The position numbers and the translations under genes are program-made. 9,240 nucleotides of DNA from Methylobacter sp. (GTDB lineage Bacteria; Pseudomonadota; Gammaproteobacteria; Methylococcales; Methylomonadaceae): positions 1 through 9,240 of the forward strand of contig JAQTLI010000081.1 in the NCBI GenBank assembly GCA_028714995.1, in the 5' to 3' direction. Below, piece after piece: positions 1-7,062 of the stretch; the first letter of the stretch is position 1; each line of letters starts with the position of its first letter. The notes beneath the pieces are model-generated. The model saw nothing but the letters and a program-made list of their open reading frames with translations. It did not search any database and was not told where the DNA came from.

Positions 1-1
1 C

Positions 2-724
2 CTGGAGACTCCTGCAAATCCTACCATGAAGATTTGCGATATAGCGGCTATTTCCGCGATGTCCAGGCAAATTGGCGCTGCATCGATTGTAGACAATACC
101 TTTGCGACACCGATGTTTCAGAAACCCCTGCAGCTAGGCGCTGATGCCGTTCTGCACAGCTGCACAAAATATATAGGCGGACACGCAGACTTATTGGGGG
201 GTGTTGTGGTTGGAAGCCGTGAATTCATCAAAAACATGATGCCGATCGTTAACATAACGGGACTCACTATGGCGCCGCATGAAGCCTGGCTGTGTATACG
301 CGGACTGAAGACCTTGCACTTGAGGATGGAAAAACACGCGAAAAATGCTATGGAGGTGGCCATGTTTCTGGAAGCACACCGGAAAATTGCCTGGGTTAGA
401 TATCCAGGCTTACCCAGTCATCCGCAGTACGAAATTGTACAAAAACAAATGAGCGGTTTTGGCGGCATGCTGTCATTCGGAGTTATCGGCGGCATCGAAG
501 CGGGTCGCAAGCTCATGAACAGCCTGGAGCTTTGCAGCCTAGCTGTCAGTCTTGGCGCTGTGGATACATTGATTCAGCATCCGGCTTCTATGACTCATGC
601 TGGAATTCCAAAGGAGGTGCGAACCCAAACGGGTATCACCGACGATTTGGTTCGGCTTTCTGTCGGTATTGAGGAACCTGAAGACATCATTGCGGATCTC
701 GATCAGGCCTTGGAGAGGTTGTAG
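2..724 (+). CDS. Methionine gamma-lyase / cystathionine gamma-synthase-type PLP enzyme, 3' part
   Basis: This is the C-terminal 240 codons of a Cys/Met-metabolism PLP-dependent enzyme. The frame is open to the left window edge and begins LETPANPTMK, so the ATG at 26 is internal, not the start. The family is usually about 390-400 residues, so roughly 150 N-terminal residues lie outside. The PLP-binding lysine sits in HSCTKY (Lys at visible residue 56, codon 167-169), followed by GGHADLLGG. RGLKTLHLRM, YPGLPSHPQY, QHPASMTH and LVRLSVGIE follow in the usual order; the Arg in LVRLSVG (about residue 218) is the family's substrate-carboxylate ligand. Overall it reads most like methionine gamma-lyase (methionine to methanethiol, 2-oxobutyrate and ammonia). 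Cystathionine gamma-synthase or O-succinylhomoserine sulfhydrylase cannot be excluded, because the active-site Cys region is off-window. The protein should be cytoplasmic. It converges on the exported-protein gene at 912, with a REP pair between them. Two decayed copies of this gene lie at 2012 and 4087. Confidence 0.93.
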   Translation: METPANPTMKICDIAAISAMSRQIGAASIVDNTFATPMFQKPLQLGADAVLHSCTKYIGGHADLLGGVVVGSREFIKNMMPIVNITGLTMAPHEAWLCIRGLKTLHLRMEKHAKNAMEVAMFLEAHRKIAWVRYPGLPSHPQYEIVQKQMSGFGGMLSFGVIGGIEAGRKLMNSLELCSLAVSLGAVDTLIQHPASMTHAGIPKEVRTQTGITDDLVRLSVGIEEPEDIIADLDQALERL

Positions 725-783
725 CTGACCAACCTGAATGCAATTTGCCTTACACCAAAGTCATGCGTACTTGGCTGACAGCC

Positions 784-893
784 GGACGGGGCATGATGCC
801 CCCGTTCGAACGTTTTGCTTTGTTTCAATTAGATGTAGCAGCTTGGCTTTGACATCGTAAAATCGTTAGGAACGGGGTTGCAAACCCCGCTCC
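784..893. repeat. Paired REP palindromes (group 1)
   Basis: Two GC-rich imperfect palindromes flank a spacer. The first is at 784-807, with arms around GGACGGGGCAT and ATGCCCCCGTTC. The second is at 869-893, GGAACGGGGTTG then CAAACCCCGCTCC. The spacer (GTTTTGCTTTGTTTCAATT and onward) is nearly the same as those at 2823-2883 and 8765-8818, so this is the standard 3' end of the group-1 RAYT element, here without the gene. It lies between convergent genes, a typical REP position, and may act as a bidirectional terminator or mRNA stabiliser (inference). Confidence 0.85.
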
Positions 894-911
894 GATTGAG
901 AGAGGGGATTA

Positions 912-1406
912 TTAAAATTTACCAACAAATTTAGTGAGCGCACCTGATGCTGACGATGGATATGTTCCTAATACTGTTTTGCCATCTGTATTAACTAACA
1001 CGCTTGCGTGATACGCTTTGTTGGCTGCGTTATTGTCACTGTTATCCGTGTGATCCAACACCATAAGAAAGTCTGAAGTTTCTCCAGTATTCCAAGTCAT
1101 ATTACCTGTAGCAATACAATCATTTTTATTTACCGAATACGTTCCAGTACCTGACCTTACTGCAGTAGACCCAGCTGCAGATCCATATCCAGTGACATTA
1201 AAATTTCCATTTCCATCAAAAGACGCTTGACCAACCACATGAGTACTACGAGTTACCTTGGTAGTAAAAGTAGGGGGAAGCGGAAATTCATTGACTCCGC
1301 TTACTTCCAAACCGTACTTTCCTTTTAAAGAACTCTCATCACACCCTGCGGCATAAGCTCCAGTTGAAAACAATGTTACTGCAGATATTAAAATTATTTT
1401 TTTCAT
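912..1406 (-). CDS. Small exported protein, paralog A (function unknown)
   Basis: This is a 164-residue protein with a clear Sec signal peptide: MKK, a hydrophobic core to about residue 14, and a likely signal peptidase I site at AYA-A (19/20). The mature part is rich in Gly, Ser, Thr and Asn with alternating hydrophobic residues, as in a small beta-sheet domain. It starts SSLKGKYGLEVSGVN, continues VVGQASFDGNGNF, GYGSAAG and GTGTYSV, and ends SSASGALTKFVGKF. Cys22 and Cys97 are both kept in paralog B (Cys29, Cys102), suggesting a disulfide. AAGC is a poor lipobox, so a periplasmic or secreted protein is more likely than a lipoprotein. The start is fixed by the signal peptide; no good Shine-Dalgarno is visible in the AT-rich leader, and the same leader precedes paralog B. 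A 19-unit TTAC microsatellite begins about 46 bp upstream. I recognise no function; it resembles the loose SLKGxY secreted type seen in many proteobacteria. Confidence 0.82.
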   Translation of the reverse strand: MKKIILISAVTLFSTGAYAAGCDESSLKGKYGLEVSGVNEFPLPPTFTTKVTRSTHVVGQASFDGNGNFNVTGYGSAAGSTAVRSGTGTYSVNKNDCIATGNMTWNTGETSDFLMVLDHTDNSDNNAANKAYHASVLVNTDGKTVLGTYPSSASGALTKFVGKF

Positions 1407-1450
1407 TTGATTTATTTTATATATGTTAAAGATGGTTTTAGGATAGTTTA

Positions 1451-1544
<94 letters not shown>

Positions 1545-1580
1545 TTTTAAATTCCTGTTACATCCAAGTGAATTATTTTT

Positions 1581-1770
1581 GTTGCAATCGATTGAGCCAG
1601 TCCGTTGCTCTATTTCCGTATTTATGAAAACAGAACGGCACATGATGCCGAAGGCTTGCCAATGCACTGTAGCGCTAATTTTCCTATTTATATTACCCAT
1701 ATTCTCACTGATAATGGGCTTGATTTTAGAGATAAGTTAACACGAGTAAAATTTGATAAATACGATGCTC
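1581..1770 (+). pseudogene. IS481-like DDE transposase fragment, copy 1
   Basis: The translation reads AID, a stop (TGA at 1593), then LLYFRIYENRTAHDAEG and ANFPIYITHILTDNGLDF. This matches the integrase-core stretch of IS481/IS3-type transposases (AID-R-AS-R, then the LTDNG-F motif holding the second catalytic Asp). Only about 60 residues of the core remain, no terminal repeats were seen, and similarity fades after DKLTR. A reading frame from the TTG at 1605 is open for 80 codons, but it starts mid-domain, so I regard it as a scrap and not a gene. The same scrap, with the same TGA, recurs at 3577, so it was already dead before the block duplicated. Confidence 0.7.
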
Positions 1771-1958
1771 AGTGGCCGTTTTTATTTTTTATAAGTATAG
1801 TTGACTTTTACAGCATTAGCCTGACTAAAATTGTGAAGCAGTTCTAATTATTATGTTTTAATCAGAACATAATCATACATTTATCACTTTTTAAGTGCTG
1901 GTTATCCTTATATGACAATAATATGACAATAATATTTCCATATACACATCCTCTGCAT

Positions 1959-2033
1959 ATGAAGAAACATCATCCGCACAAACATAAGCATCCGAACAAT
2001 CTTCCGCATGAGCCACATCATTACGGATCATAA
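1959..2033 (+). CDS. Possible 24-residue His-rich micro-ORF
   Basis: The reading frame from ATG at 1959 to TAA at 2031-2033 encodes 24 residues, eight of them His (begins MKKHHPHKHKHP). No Shine-Dalgarno is visible just upstream (CATATACACATCCTCTGCAT). The last third overlaps the remnant of the PLP enzyme's 3' end in another frame, so the stop codon comes from that decayed sequence. Its composition is striking, and paralog B next door also carries His-rich insertions, but a chance frame in CAT/CCG-rich DNA is the simpler explanation. Confidence 0.2.
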   Translation: MKKHHPHKHKHPNNLPHEPHHYGS

Positions 2034-2055
2034 TCAGGCCTTAGAGAAGTTGTAG
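2012..2055 (+). pseudogene. Remnant of the PLP enzyme gene's last codons
   Basis: The run CACATCATTACGGATCA, then AATCAGGCCTTAGAGAAG and TTGTAG, aligns with 681-724, which encodes the C-terminal DIIADLDQALERL and stop. The 3' flank also continues in parallel: CTTACACCAAAAGTCATGCG at about 2092 matches CTTACACCAAAGTCATGCG at about 749. So a second copy of the PLP enzyme gene once ended here and all but its tail has been lost. The frame is broken (TAA at 2031). Confidence 0.85.
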
Positions 2056-2125
2056 CAGGCCAACCGGGATGCCCTTGATGGCTAATTTGTCTTACACCAA
2101 AAGTCATGCGTCCTTGGCGACAGCC

Positions 2126-2149
2126 GGACGAGGTTTGTAACCCAGTCCC
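2126..2149. repeat. REP palindrome at the 5' end of RAYT element 1
   Basis: This is an imperfect palindrome, GGACGAGGTTTG then TAACCCAGTCCC. It is the leading-end counterpart of the REP pair at 2800-2907. It follows the motif GACAGCCG, which also directly precedes the trailing REP at 2793, so the RAYT element between them is bounded by short direct repeats. Confidence 0.75.
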
Positions 2150-2266
2150 AAACGTTTGATGCTGCCTTTATCCTTATACTCTGCGCGAAACCCAACTGAA
2201 GGGGGAACATGTAAGCATACTGCTTTCTAATGCAATTGCTCCCGATCCAATTAAAAAGGAAGCACC

Positions 2267-2770
2267 ATGCCATCCCGACGCGCAGCCATCGAGCTTAATG
2301 CCGGAACTTACTATCTCACTCTAACCGTTCAATGTTGGTATTAACTGTTTGACCGGTATAACCGTTGGAAAATATTGGCCCATTCTATTCGTTATTGGCA
2401 AGGCAACCAGGGACTGGAATTGAACGGCTATGTTTTTATGCTGAGCCATATCCAACTCAAAGTTACTTCGCCAGAATTGGTAGGATTTTTATAGGACTTC
2501 AAATAGTTCACTTCCGCTGAATTCAGAGTCAATCCGGAAACTATGGAGCCGAACGTTTGGAAACTGTTTGTTGTTGCACAAGGAAGATCCGGATTTGGAT
2601 GGAAACCAATGCCCCTGAGAGAATCGAAAAACCTGCTTTCTATTTTCAAATGCTTAACTATATCCACGAAAATCAGGTAGGAAAAGGTTATGTTTCCCGT
2701 TCTGAACATTGGCTTTAGCCACCGGCCAACCCGGCTTCGCCGCCCCTTGCCAAAATTGCTTGCGACATGA
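2267..2770 (+). pseudogene. REP-associated tyrosine transposase (RAYT, IS200-like Y1 family), group 1, dead
   Basis: The start is ATG at 2267 with AAAAAGGAAG as ribosome site. The translation reads MPSRRAAIELNAGTYYLTLT, a TAA stop, LFDRYNRW, then GLELNGYVFMLSHIQL, further stops after VGFL and DFK, frameshift(s), and a tail NYIHENQVGKGYVSRSEHWL followed by another stop. RAYTs are single-strand transposases that mobilise REP palindromes using an HUH-type His pair and a Tyr. The His pair here, expected as HIH, is HIQ, so catalysis would be lost even without the stops. About 168 codons, the usual family size, are spanned. The tail matches the fragment at 8547-8714. REPs flank it at 2126 and 2800, giving one nearly complete but inactive element. 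Confidence 0.9.
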
Positions 2771-2799
2771 TGTACCGCGCTGGATGACTACCGACAGCC

Positions 2800-2907
2800 G
2801 AACGGGGCATGTTGCCCCGTTCGAACGTTTTGCTTTATTTCAATTTAATGTAGCAGCTAGGCTCTGACATCGTAAAAACGTCAAGAACGGGGTTGCAACC
2901 CCGTTCT
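2800..2907. repeat. Paired REP palindromes (group 1), trailing end of RAYT element 1
   Basis: The first hairpin, 2800-2822, has perfect 10-bp arms GAACGGGGCA and TGCCCCGTTC around a 3-nt loop. The second, 2884-2907, is a perfect 24-bp palindrome (AGAACGGGGTTG joined to CAACCCCGTTCT). Together they sit just downstream of the minus-strand gene ending at 2923 and could serve as its transcription end (inference). Confidence 0.93.
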
Positions 2908-2922
2908 GCTTAAGAGAGGAGA

Positions 2923-3483
2923 TTAATGAAATTTGCCAACAAATTTAGTCAGCGAACCTGATGCTGATGATGGAAATGACACTTTAGAATCTGCTGTTAG
3001 GCCATCTGAAGAAACCAACACACTTGCGTGATGCGCTATGTTATTAGCTGAGTGTTGGTCACTGTGACCGTCACTGTTATCCATTTGATCCAACACAATA
3101 TAAAATTCTGAATTTTCTGCGGGAGTGCCAAAGGGAGCACCAACGGGAACATCCCAAACCAACGTACCTTTAGCCGTACAGGTAGCAGGATCTACTGCAT
3201 ATGTTCCATGACCTATCCTGTCTGCCGTGTAACCAGCTGCAGATCCATATCCAGCGATAGTAAATTCGCCATTTCCATTAAAATTCGCTTGACCGACTAC
3301 ATGAGAACTCCGAGTAACTGCGCCTAAAACAGGAACCGGAAATGTATTGACCCCGCTCACTTCATAACCGTATTTTCCTTTTAAAGAACTGTCACCGCAC
3401 CCTATGGCATGATGAGAGTGAGGGTCAGCATAAACTCCAGTTGAAAACAATGTTGCTGCAGAAATTAAAATTATCTTTTTCAT
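2923..3483 (-). CDS. Small exported protein, paralog B with His-rich insertions (function unknown)
   Basis: This 186-residue protein is the paralog of the product of 912-1406. The signal peptide MKKIILISAATLFSTGVYA is almost identical, with cleavage likely at VYA-D (19/20). Shared blocks include SSLKGKYG-EVSGVN, HVVGQA-F-GNG, GYGSAAG, AHHASVLV (YHASVLV in A) and SSASG-LTKFVGKF. Cys29 and Cys102 match the Cys pair of A. It is 22 residues longer. The extra residues include a His-rich start of the mature protein (DPHSHHAIG) and a His/Asp-rich loop (DGHSDQHSANNIAHHA, about residues 138-153); there is also a terminal His. These could bind metal (inference only). The start is set by the signal peptide; the AT-rich leader matches that of paralog A and has no clear Shine-Dalgarno. 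Three TTAC units lie 43 bp upstream. No stops or frameshifts interrupt it despite the decay around it, suggesting selection. Confidence 0.83.
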   Translation of the reverse strand: MKKIILISAATLFSTGVYADPHSHHAIGCGDSSLKGKYGYEVSGVNTFPVPVLGAVTRSSHVVGQANFNGNGEFTIAGYGSAAGYTADRIGHGTYAVDPATCTAKGTLVWDVPVGAPFGTPAENSEFYIVLDQMDNSDGHSDQHSANNIAHHASVLVSSDGLTADSKVSFPSSASGSLTKFVGKFH

Positions 3484-3526
3484 TTGATTTATTTTATATA
3501 TGTTTATGATGGGTTATTTTATTTTG

Positions 3527-3538
3527 TTACTTACTTAC
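3527..3538. repeat. Short (TTAC)3 tract upstream of exported protein B
   Basis: Three TTAC units stand at the position homologous to the 19-unit tract at 1453. On the minus strand they fall within an 18-nt gap between TTTAAA and TAAAAT, which could be weak -35 and -10 elements. With 19 units the same two elements would be far apart. The promoter assignment is a guess from spacing alone. Confidence 0.85.
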
Positions 3539-3576
3539 TTTTAAATTCCTGTTATCTCCATGTGAATTCTTTTTTT

Positions 3577-3745
3577 GTTGCAATCGATTGAACCAATTCG
3601 TTGTTCTAATTTCGTATTTATGAAAACAAAAGGTCACATGATGCCGAAAACTTGCCAATACACTATAGCGCTAATTTCCCTTTTTATATTACCCATATAC
3701 TCGCCGATAATGGCTTGAATTTAGAGATAAGTTAGCACGAGTAAA
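3577..3745 (+). pseudogene. IS481-like transposase fragment, copy 2
   Basis: This is the duplicate of 1581-1770. It keeps VAID followed by the same TGA stop, then FRIYENK, ANFPFYITHILADNG. The catalytic motif LTDNG has become LADNG, and a one-base loss after it (GGG to GG) shifts the frame. A further TAA stop lies where copy 1 has LLYF. More decayed than copy 1 and non-functional. Confidence 0.68.
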
Positions 3746-3746
3746 A

Positions 3747-3828
3747 ATGAAGTCAGTGGTGCGTATATATTTTGTAAAATATGCAACACAAACTTTATAT
3801 AATATATATTTAAATTATATGAATTCAA
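3747..3828. other. AT-rich insertion of about 82 bp present only in copy 2
   Basis: Copy 1 reads GAGTAAAATTTGATAAATACG across this point; copy 2 has GAGTAAAA, about 82 extra bases, then TTTGATAAATACG. The insert is very AT-rich, with runs such as TATATAATATATATTTAAAT. It has no recognisable terminal repeats or gene. It could equally be ancestral DNA lost from copy 1. Confidence 0.7.
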
Positions 3829-4086
3829 ATTTGATAAATACGTTGCTCAGTGACCGTTTTTTATTTCAATTAAATTTTACAGATAACCCTCGCAAAAATT
3901 GTGAAGCAGTTCTAATTATTATGTTTTAATCACAACATGGTCATGTTTTTTATCACTTTTGAATTGTAGGTCATCATTGCAAGACAATAATATTTTTATT
4001 TATAAATCATTATGTTGCCTTAATTAATCACCATTTTTTATCAAATTTTCATGTCTATTATAAATTTAATCATACAGGTATCATTC

Positions 4087-4523
4087 GGGAGGGGTGGCGT
4101 TGTAGTCGGAAGCCGTTAATTTATCAAAAGTATGATGCTGATCGTTATCATAACGGGTCCCACTATGGCCTCGCACGGCTTGGCTATATTATGCAGACTG
4201 AAGAACTTGCACTTGCGGAGGGAGAAACATTCGAACAACACTAGGGAGGTAGCCAGGTTTCTGGAGGCACATTTGAAAATTGCCTGAGTTAGCTATTCAG
4301 GCTTGCAAAGTCATCCATAGCACGAAATTGCACGGAACCAAATGAGCGGTTTTGGTGGCATGCTGTCATTCTGATTTGTCGGTGGTATCGAAGAGGGAGA
4401 CAAGCTCATGAACAGCCTCGATCTTTGCAGCTTAGCCATCAATCTTGGGACTGTGAATACATTGATTCTGCATCCGGCTTCTACGACTCATACCAGAATT
4501 CAAAAGGAGGTGCGAATCCAAAC
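4087..4523 (+). pseudogene. Decayed copy of the PLP enzyme gene (middle part)
   Basis: This aligns base for base, with substitutions and small indels, to about 196-633 of the intact gene. Matching stretches include GTCGGAAGCCGT, ATCATAACGGG, GAACTTGCACTTGCGG, AATGAGCGGTTTTGGTGGCATGC (trimmed here as a shared run), CTCATGAACAGCCT and AAAAGGAGGTGCGAA. Several in-frame stops appear where the intact gene has sense codons, for example TGG to TGA in the AWVRYPG region (4287-4289 area) and TAG at CACTAGG. It starts just after the PLP-lysine region, so the catalytic lysine is missing, and it ends before the substrate-binding Arg. No product is possible. It marks the start of a third tandem unit whose remainder was lost or replaced. 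Confidence 0.92.
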
Positions 4524-4684
4524 ATGTACCTACTTGGCTCTACAGCATTAACGGCATTTCGCCACATCCGCTAAAATAATGTCATGCGCGACAAGCCCCC
4601 TGTCCCGCAAAAAACGTCGATGCCAAACAAAAGCCCGACACCCAAACAATCGGCTATCCCATCAGTGGCTCTTTGGAGCAAACC
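4524..4684. other. Junction DNA between the array and the DUF3592 pseudogene
   Basis: No gene is visible. A frame from ATG at 4579 overlaps the next gene out of frame and looks non-coding. The only supported signal is the GGAG at 4675-4678, correctly spaced to serve the ATG at 4685. The end of array similarity at about 4523 marks a breakpoint. Confidence 0.5.
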
Positions 4685-6307
4685 ATGCCCTACCGTCAAA
4701 ACCCAAAGAAGTTGATTTCTCGCCCAATTCAGCTGCCGTTTTTCTGTATCGGCGCAGGTTTCCTGCTATTTTCCATCGTTCCGGCGCTATACGAGGCTGC
4801 GTGCATGGCTTCCTGGCCGGAAACCCAAGGCACCTTGCTGCAAGCGCAACTCAGAAGCAACCGTTCCAGCAAGTCCACAACCTATCGGATAGAAGCCGAA
4901 TACCGTTATAACGTCGACGGGCGCGACTATCGCGGTAGCCGCGTCGTCATCGGCGCAGGTGCCGACAACGTCGGCGATTTTCAGCAAACGCTGGGGAACC
5001 GTTTTGAAAATGCCTACCAAATCGACCAAACAGTCAGCGTCTAGTTCGATCCGGCAAACCCGGCGGATGCGGTGTTGAATCGCGACATTCGCTAGAGTCT
5101 GCTCAGTTTCAAATTGATCTTCGTCATCGTCTTCGGCCGCGTCGGTTTTGCGTTGATCTATTTCGGCCTGCATGGCGCCGCCAAACCGGCAAGCTGCGCG
5201 TAACTCTGGTTACAACGCCCAGAATGGCAAGGCGGCGTCATCCGTTCCGGTGAGAAAACCGATATGTACTTCGCCTGTGGTTTCGCCGTACTCTGGAACC
5301 GGATCAACGCCACCGCCGCTTTTGCGGTCACGGACGCGTGACGCGAAAAAAGTGCGCTTGCACTGATGATCCTGATCTTACCGTGCGTCGGTTTGTGTCT
5401 GCTGTTTTGGGCAGTCAAAACCACACTGGAACGGAAACGTTTCGGCGCGACGCCAATGACCATGAGCCCATTCCCCGGCTTTATCGGCGGCGACATTGGC
5501 GGCGAGATACTCGTCAACTTCCCTTACCAACCGTCCGGAGCCTTCGACGTGATGCTGAGCTACATCAACAGGTATAAGTCAAGCAGCGGCGAAAACCGTT
5601 CATGCAGCGAAAAAGTCATCTGGCAGGACAAGGGATATGCCGAGGCCCGCCCGGCAATGCGCGGCGCCCGCCTATAATAGCGCATCGAATTGCCGGACAG
5701 CCTGCCGGAAAGCGAAGAGCACGGCGACAATTATCGTTTGTGGCTGCTCAAAATCCACGGCGACATGACGGGTGTGGACCTGAATTGCGGCTTCGAAATC
5801 CCCGTTTATCCCGTCCGCAGCACATTGCCACCTTAACCACGCAACTCCAGCCGCCAGAGTGCGGGCAACCCAGCGCAGCCGCATTGTTGCCGCTTACCCA
5901 GACCGGCAACCGCGTCGACATCTACTACCCGATGTTGTGCAAGCCCCGCTGGAAGGCTTCCCGCTGCAACTCATGAGCGGCATTTTCAATTTTGTGGGTG
6001 GCTTGATCGTGCTGCGGGGCTTGTACGCACTGATCAATTCGCTGCGCGTCCAATTCGACGGCCGTCCGCCGCATCCTCGGCGTCCCGGTCAGCAACAAGG
6101 TCGCTGTCTATCAATACGCTCAATCGAAATCAAACATAACGGCAGCAGCCAGTCGGGCAACACCCATCACATCAATTACCAAGTCATCACCAAAACGGCC
6201 TCGGGTAACATCTATTGGCCGAAGGGTTGGATGCGCATTGTAAGGCGGAACGGGTGGTGGAGTATTTTGGAACGTTGACGGGAAGCAGCGAACAAACAAA
6301 TAGCTAG
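4685..6307 (+). pseudogene. DUF3592-type membrane protein gene, broken by stops and frameshifts
   Basis: The start ATG at 4685 has GGAG six bases upstream. The translation gives an N-terminal membrane segment (LPFFCIGAGFLLFSIVPALY), then the DUF3592 signature SWPETQGTLLQAQL, YRIEAEYRYNVDGRDYRGSRV and NPADAVLNRDIR. A second membrane segment (FKLIFVIVFGRVGFALIYFG), EWQGGVIRSGEK and a third (ALMILILPCVGLCLLFWAVK) follow, then MSPFPGFIGGDIGGEILV, EKVIWQDKGYA and ESEEHGDNYRLWLLKIHGDM. One frame is kept to 5836 despite stops at 5042, 5093, 5201, 5339, 5675, 5678 and 5834. After that the match hops between frames (LLPLTQTG-RVDIYYPML; GLYALINSLRVQFDG; GSSQSGNTHHINYQVITKTASG; LAEGLDAHCKAERVVEYF) to a TAG at 6305. 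The role of the family is unknown. Clearly a pseudogene. Confidence 0.9.
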
Positions 6308-6342
6308 CCATCGAACCGAGACACCGGTTTATCCTTCACGCA

Positions 6343-6365
6343 GGACGGGTTTGCAACTCCGTCCC
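6343..6365. repeat. REP palindrome at the 5' end of RAYT element 2 (group 1)
   Basis: This is an imperfect palindrome, GGACGGGTTTG then CAACTCCGTCCC. It has the same type and position relative to a RAYT start as the REP at 2126. About 125 bp downstream is the same leader, CCAATTAAAAAGGAAGC-CCATG, as at 2247-2269. Confidence 0.8.
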
Positions 6366-6398
6366 AAAAGTTTTTGGCACTGCCGCTATCTTTGAATC

Positions 6399-6447
6399 GC
6401 AAGAAACCTGCGTACAGGGAACTTACCCCGTCCAAAGGGTTTCTTGC
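6399..6447. other. Inverted repeat in the RAYT 2 leader
   Basis: Perfect 10-bp arms GCAAGAAACC (6399-6408) and GGTTTCTTGC (6438-6447) enclose 29 nt. The homologous leader of RAYT 1 (2150-2266) lacks a matching hairpin, so this may be chance or a local rearrangement. No U-tract follows, so it is not a terminator. Confidence 0.5.
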
Positions 6448-6490
6448 TCTCTAATACAATTACACACAGTCCAATTAAAAAGGAAGCGCC

Positions 6491-6506
6491 ATGCCGTCCC
6501 AACGAG
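6491..6506 (+). pseudogene. RAYT (group 1) start-codon remnant
   Basis: The ribosome site AAAAAGGAAG and ATG at 6491, encoding MPSQR, match the start of RAYT 1 (MPSRR). Similarity stops at about 6506, a few bases before the stop codon of the minus-strand NlpE-like gene. The rest of the transposase gene is absent here. Its missing 3' end may be the fragment at 8547 on the same strand. Confidence 0.8.
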
Positions 6507-6517
6507 GAATATTCATC

Positions 6518-7051
6518 TTAGTGAATATGTACCTCACGCGACTTTACTGTATCGCTTCTGCGCAAAGTATAGCGATCTGCATCGCCTGTCATCCTCGATC
6601 CATCACTGTTAAGCTGAATGAGCGTCCCTTCATCTTCAATATGATATTGCCGTATGGCTGATTCCTTACGAGGTGTTAAAACAACAGTATGGGTTTCATC
6701 ATTCCAAGAATATTTCCCCTTTTCATAAAACTCCTTTGAGGATTCTCTCGCTGGCTGAGTCACCAGCAGATAATTGTTTTTTTGTTTTAAAGATAGCGTC
6801 GCTTTAATTCCATCGCAATCGGCGCAAGGGAGATAACCGTAAAAAACACCATGAAAATCCAGGCTCTTATCAATAGGGTTTACATGGGCTGAGTGATCTG
6901 TTTCCTTCTGGTGGCTCTTTGCAAGCGCTCTGGCGAAACCTTCTTGAGCTGTGAGATCAGTTTTTGCCATTGCAGGATGATAAGCAGAAAGCATAGTGCT
7001 GAAAAAAATCAAAGTCAGATTTTGTTTTAATTGTTTTTTTAATGTTTGCAT
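6518..7051 (-). CDS. Exported NlpE N-terminal-domain protein (copper-resistance NlpE-like)
   Basis: This 177-residue protein has a signal peptide (basic MQTLKKQLKQ, then NLTLIFFSTMLSA) and a likely signal peptidase I site AMA-K (29/30). The mature part contains the NlpE signature FHGVFYGYLPCADCDGIKATLSL (about residues 67-89) with the CxxC of Cys76 and Cys79. After it come YLLV, KGKYSWNDETHTVVLTP and GTLIQLNSDGSRMTGDADRYTLRR, which fit the small beta-barrel NlpE/META-like fold. In E. coli, NlpE is an outer-membrane lipoprotein that signals surface and copper stress to Cpx; this one has no lipobox Cys, so it is probably soluble in the periplasm. It is also His-rich before the domain (HQKETDHSAH) and at the end (HIH), which may bind metal (inference). 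The start is supported by AAGG at 7059-7062, seven bases upstream. It stands alone, between RAYT remnants. It fits the NlpE family well; a copper role is unproven. Confidence 0.87.
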   Translation of the reverse strand: MQTLKKQLKQNLTLIFFSTMLSAYHPAMAKTDLTAQEGFARALAKSHQKETDHSAHVNPIDKSLDFHGVFYGYLPCADCDGIKATLSLKQKNNYLLVTQPARESSKEFYEKGKYSWNDETHTVVLTPRKESAIRQYHIEDEGTLIQLNSDGSRMTGDADRYTLRRSDTVKSREVHIH

Positions 7052-7058
7052 ATAAGTA

Positions 7059-7062
7059 CCTT
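7059..7062 (-). promoter_or_regulatory. Ribosome binding site of the NlpE-like gene
   Basis: On the minus strand AAGG lies seven bases before the ATG at 7051. It supports the chosen start, which also gives the complete signal peptide. Confidence 0.6.

Larger units (their letters stand above)
2793..3970. repeat. Diverged tandem repeat block, copy 2 (REP, exported protein B, TTAC repeat, IS scrap)
   Basis: This block is collinear with 777-1911. It differs by a longer coding region with His-rich insertions, only three TTAC units, an extra AT-rich stretch of about 82 bp at 3747-3828, and scattered substitutions. Similarity extends through noncoding DNA to about 3970 (GTGAAGCAGTTCTAATTATT is shared exactly). 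The left boundary coincides with the trailing REP of the RAYT element. Confidence 0.88.

Noticed and set aside
118..379. Minus-strand frames of 62-81 codons within the PLP enzyme gene
   Set aside because: They are antisense shadows of a clearly conserved coding frame and have no motif or ribosome site.
2428..2709. Minus-strand 93-codon frame
   Set aside because: It lies antisense to the dead RAYT, whose plus-strand residues are recognisable; a related antisense frame at 8445-8654 has the same cause.
3747..3929. Plus-strand 60-codon frame
   Set aside because: It begins in the AT-rich insertion of copy 2, crosses into duplicated noncoding DNA, has biased composition and no homolog in copy 1.
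4787..5884. Several minus-strand and alternate-frame ORFs over the DUF3592 pseudogene
   Set aside because: The family residues are in the plus-strand frames; the others are shadows that are open only because of GC-rich codon use.
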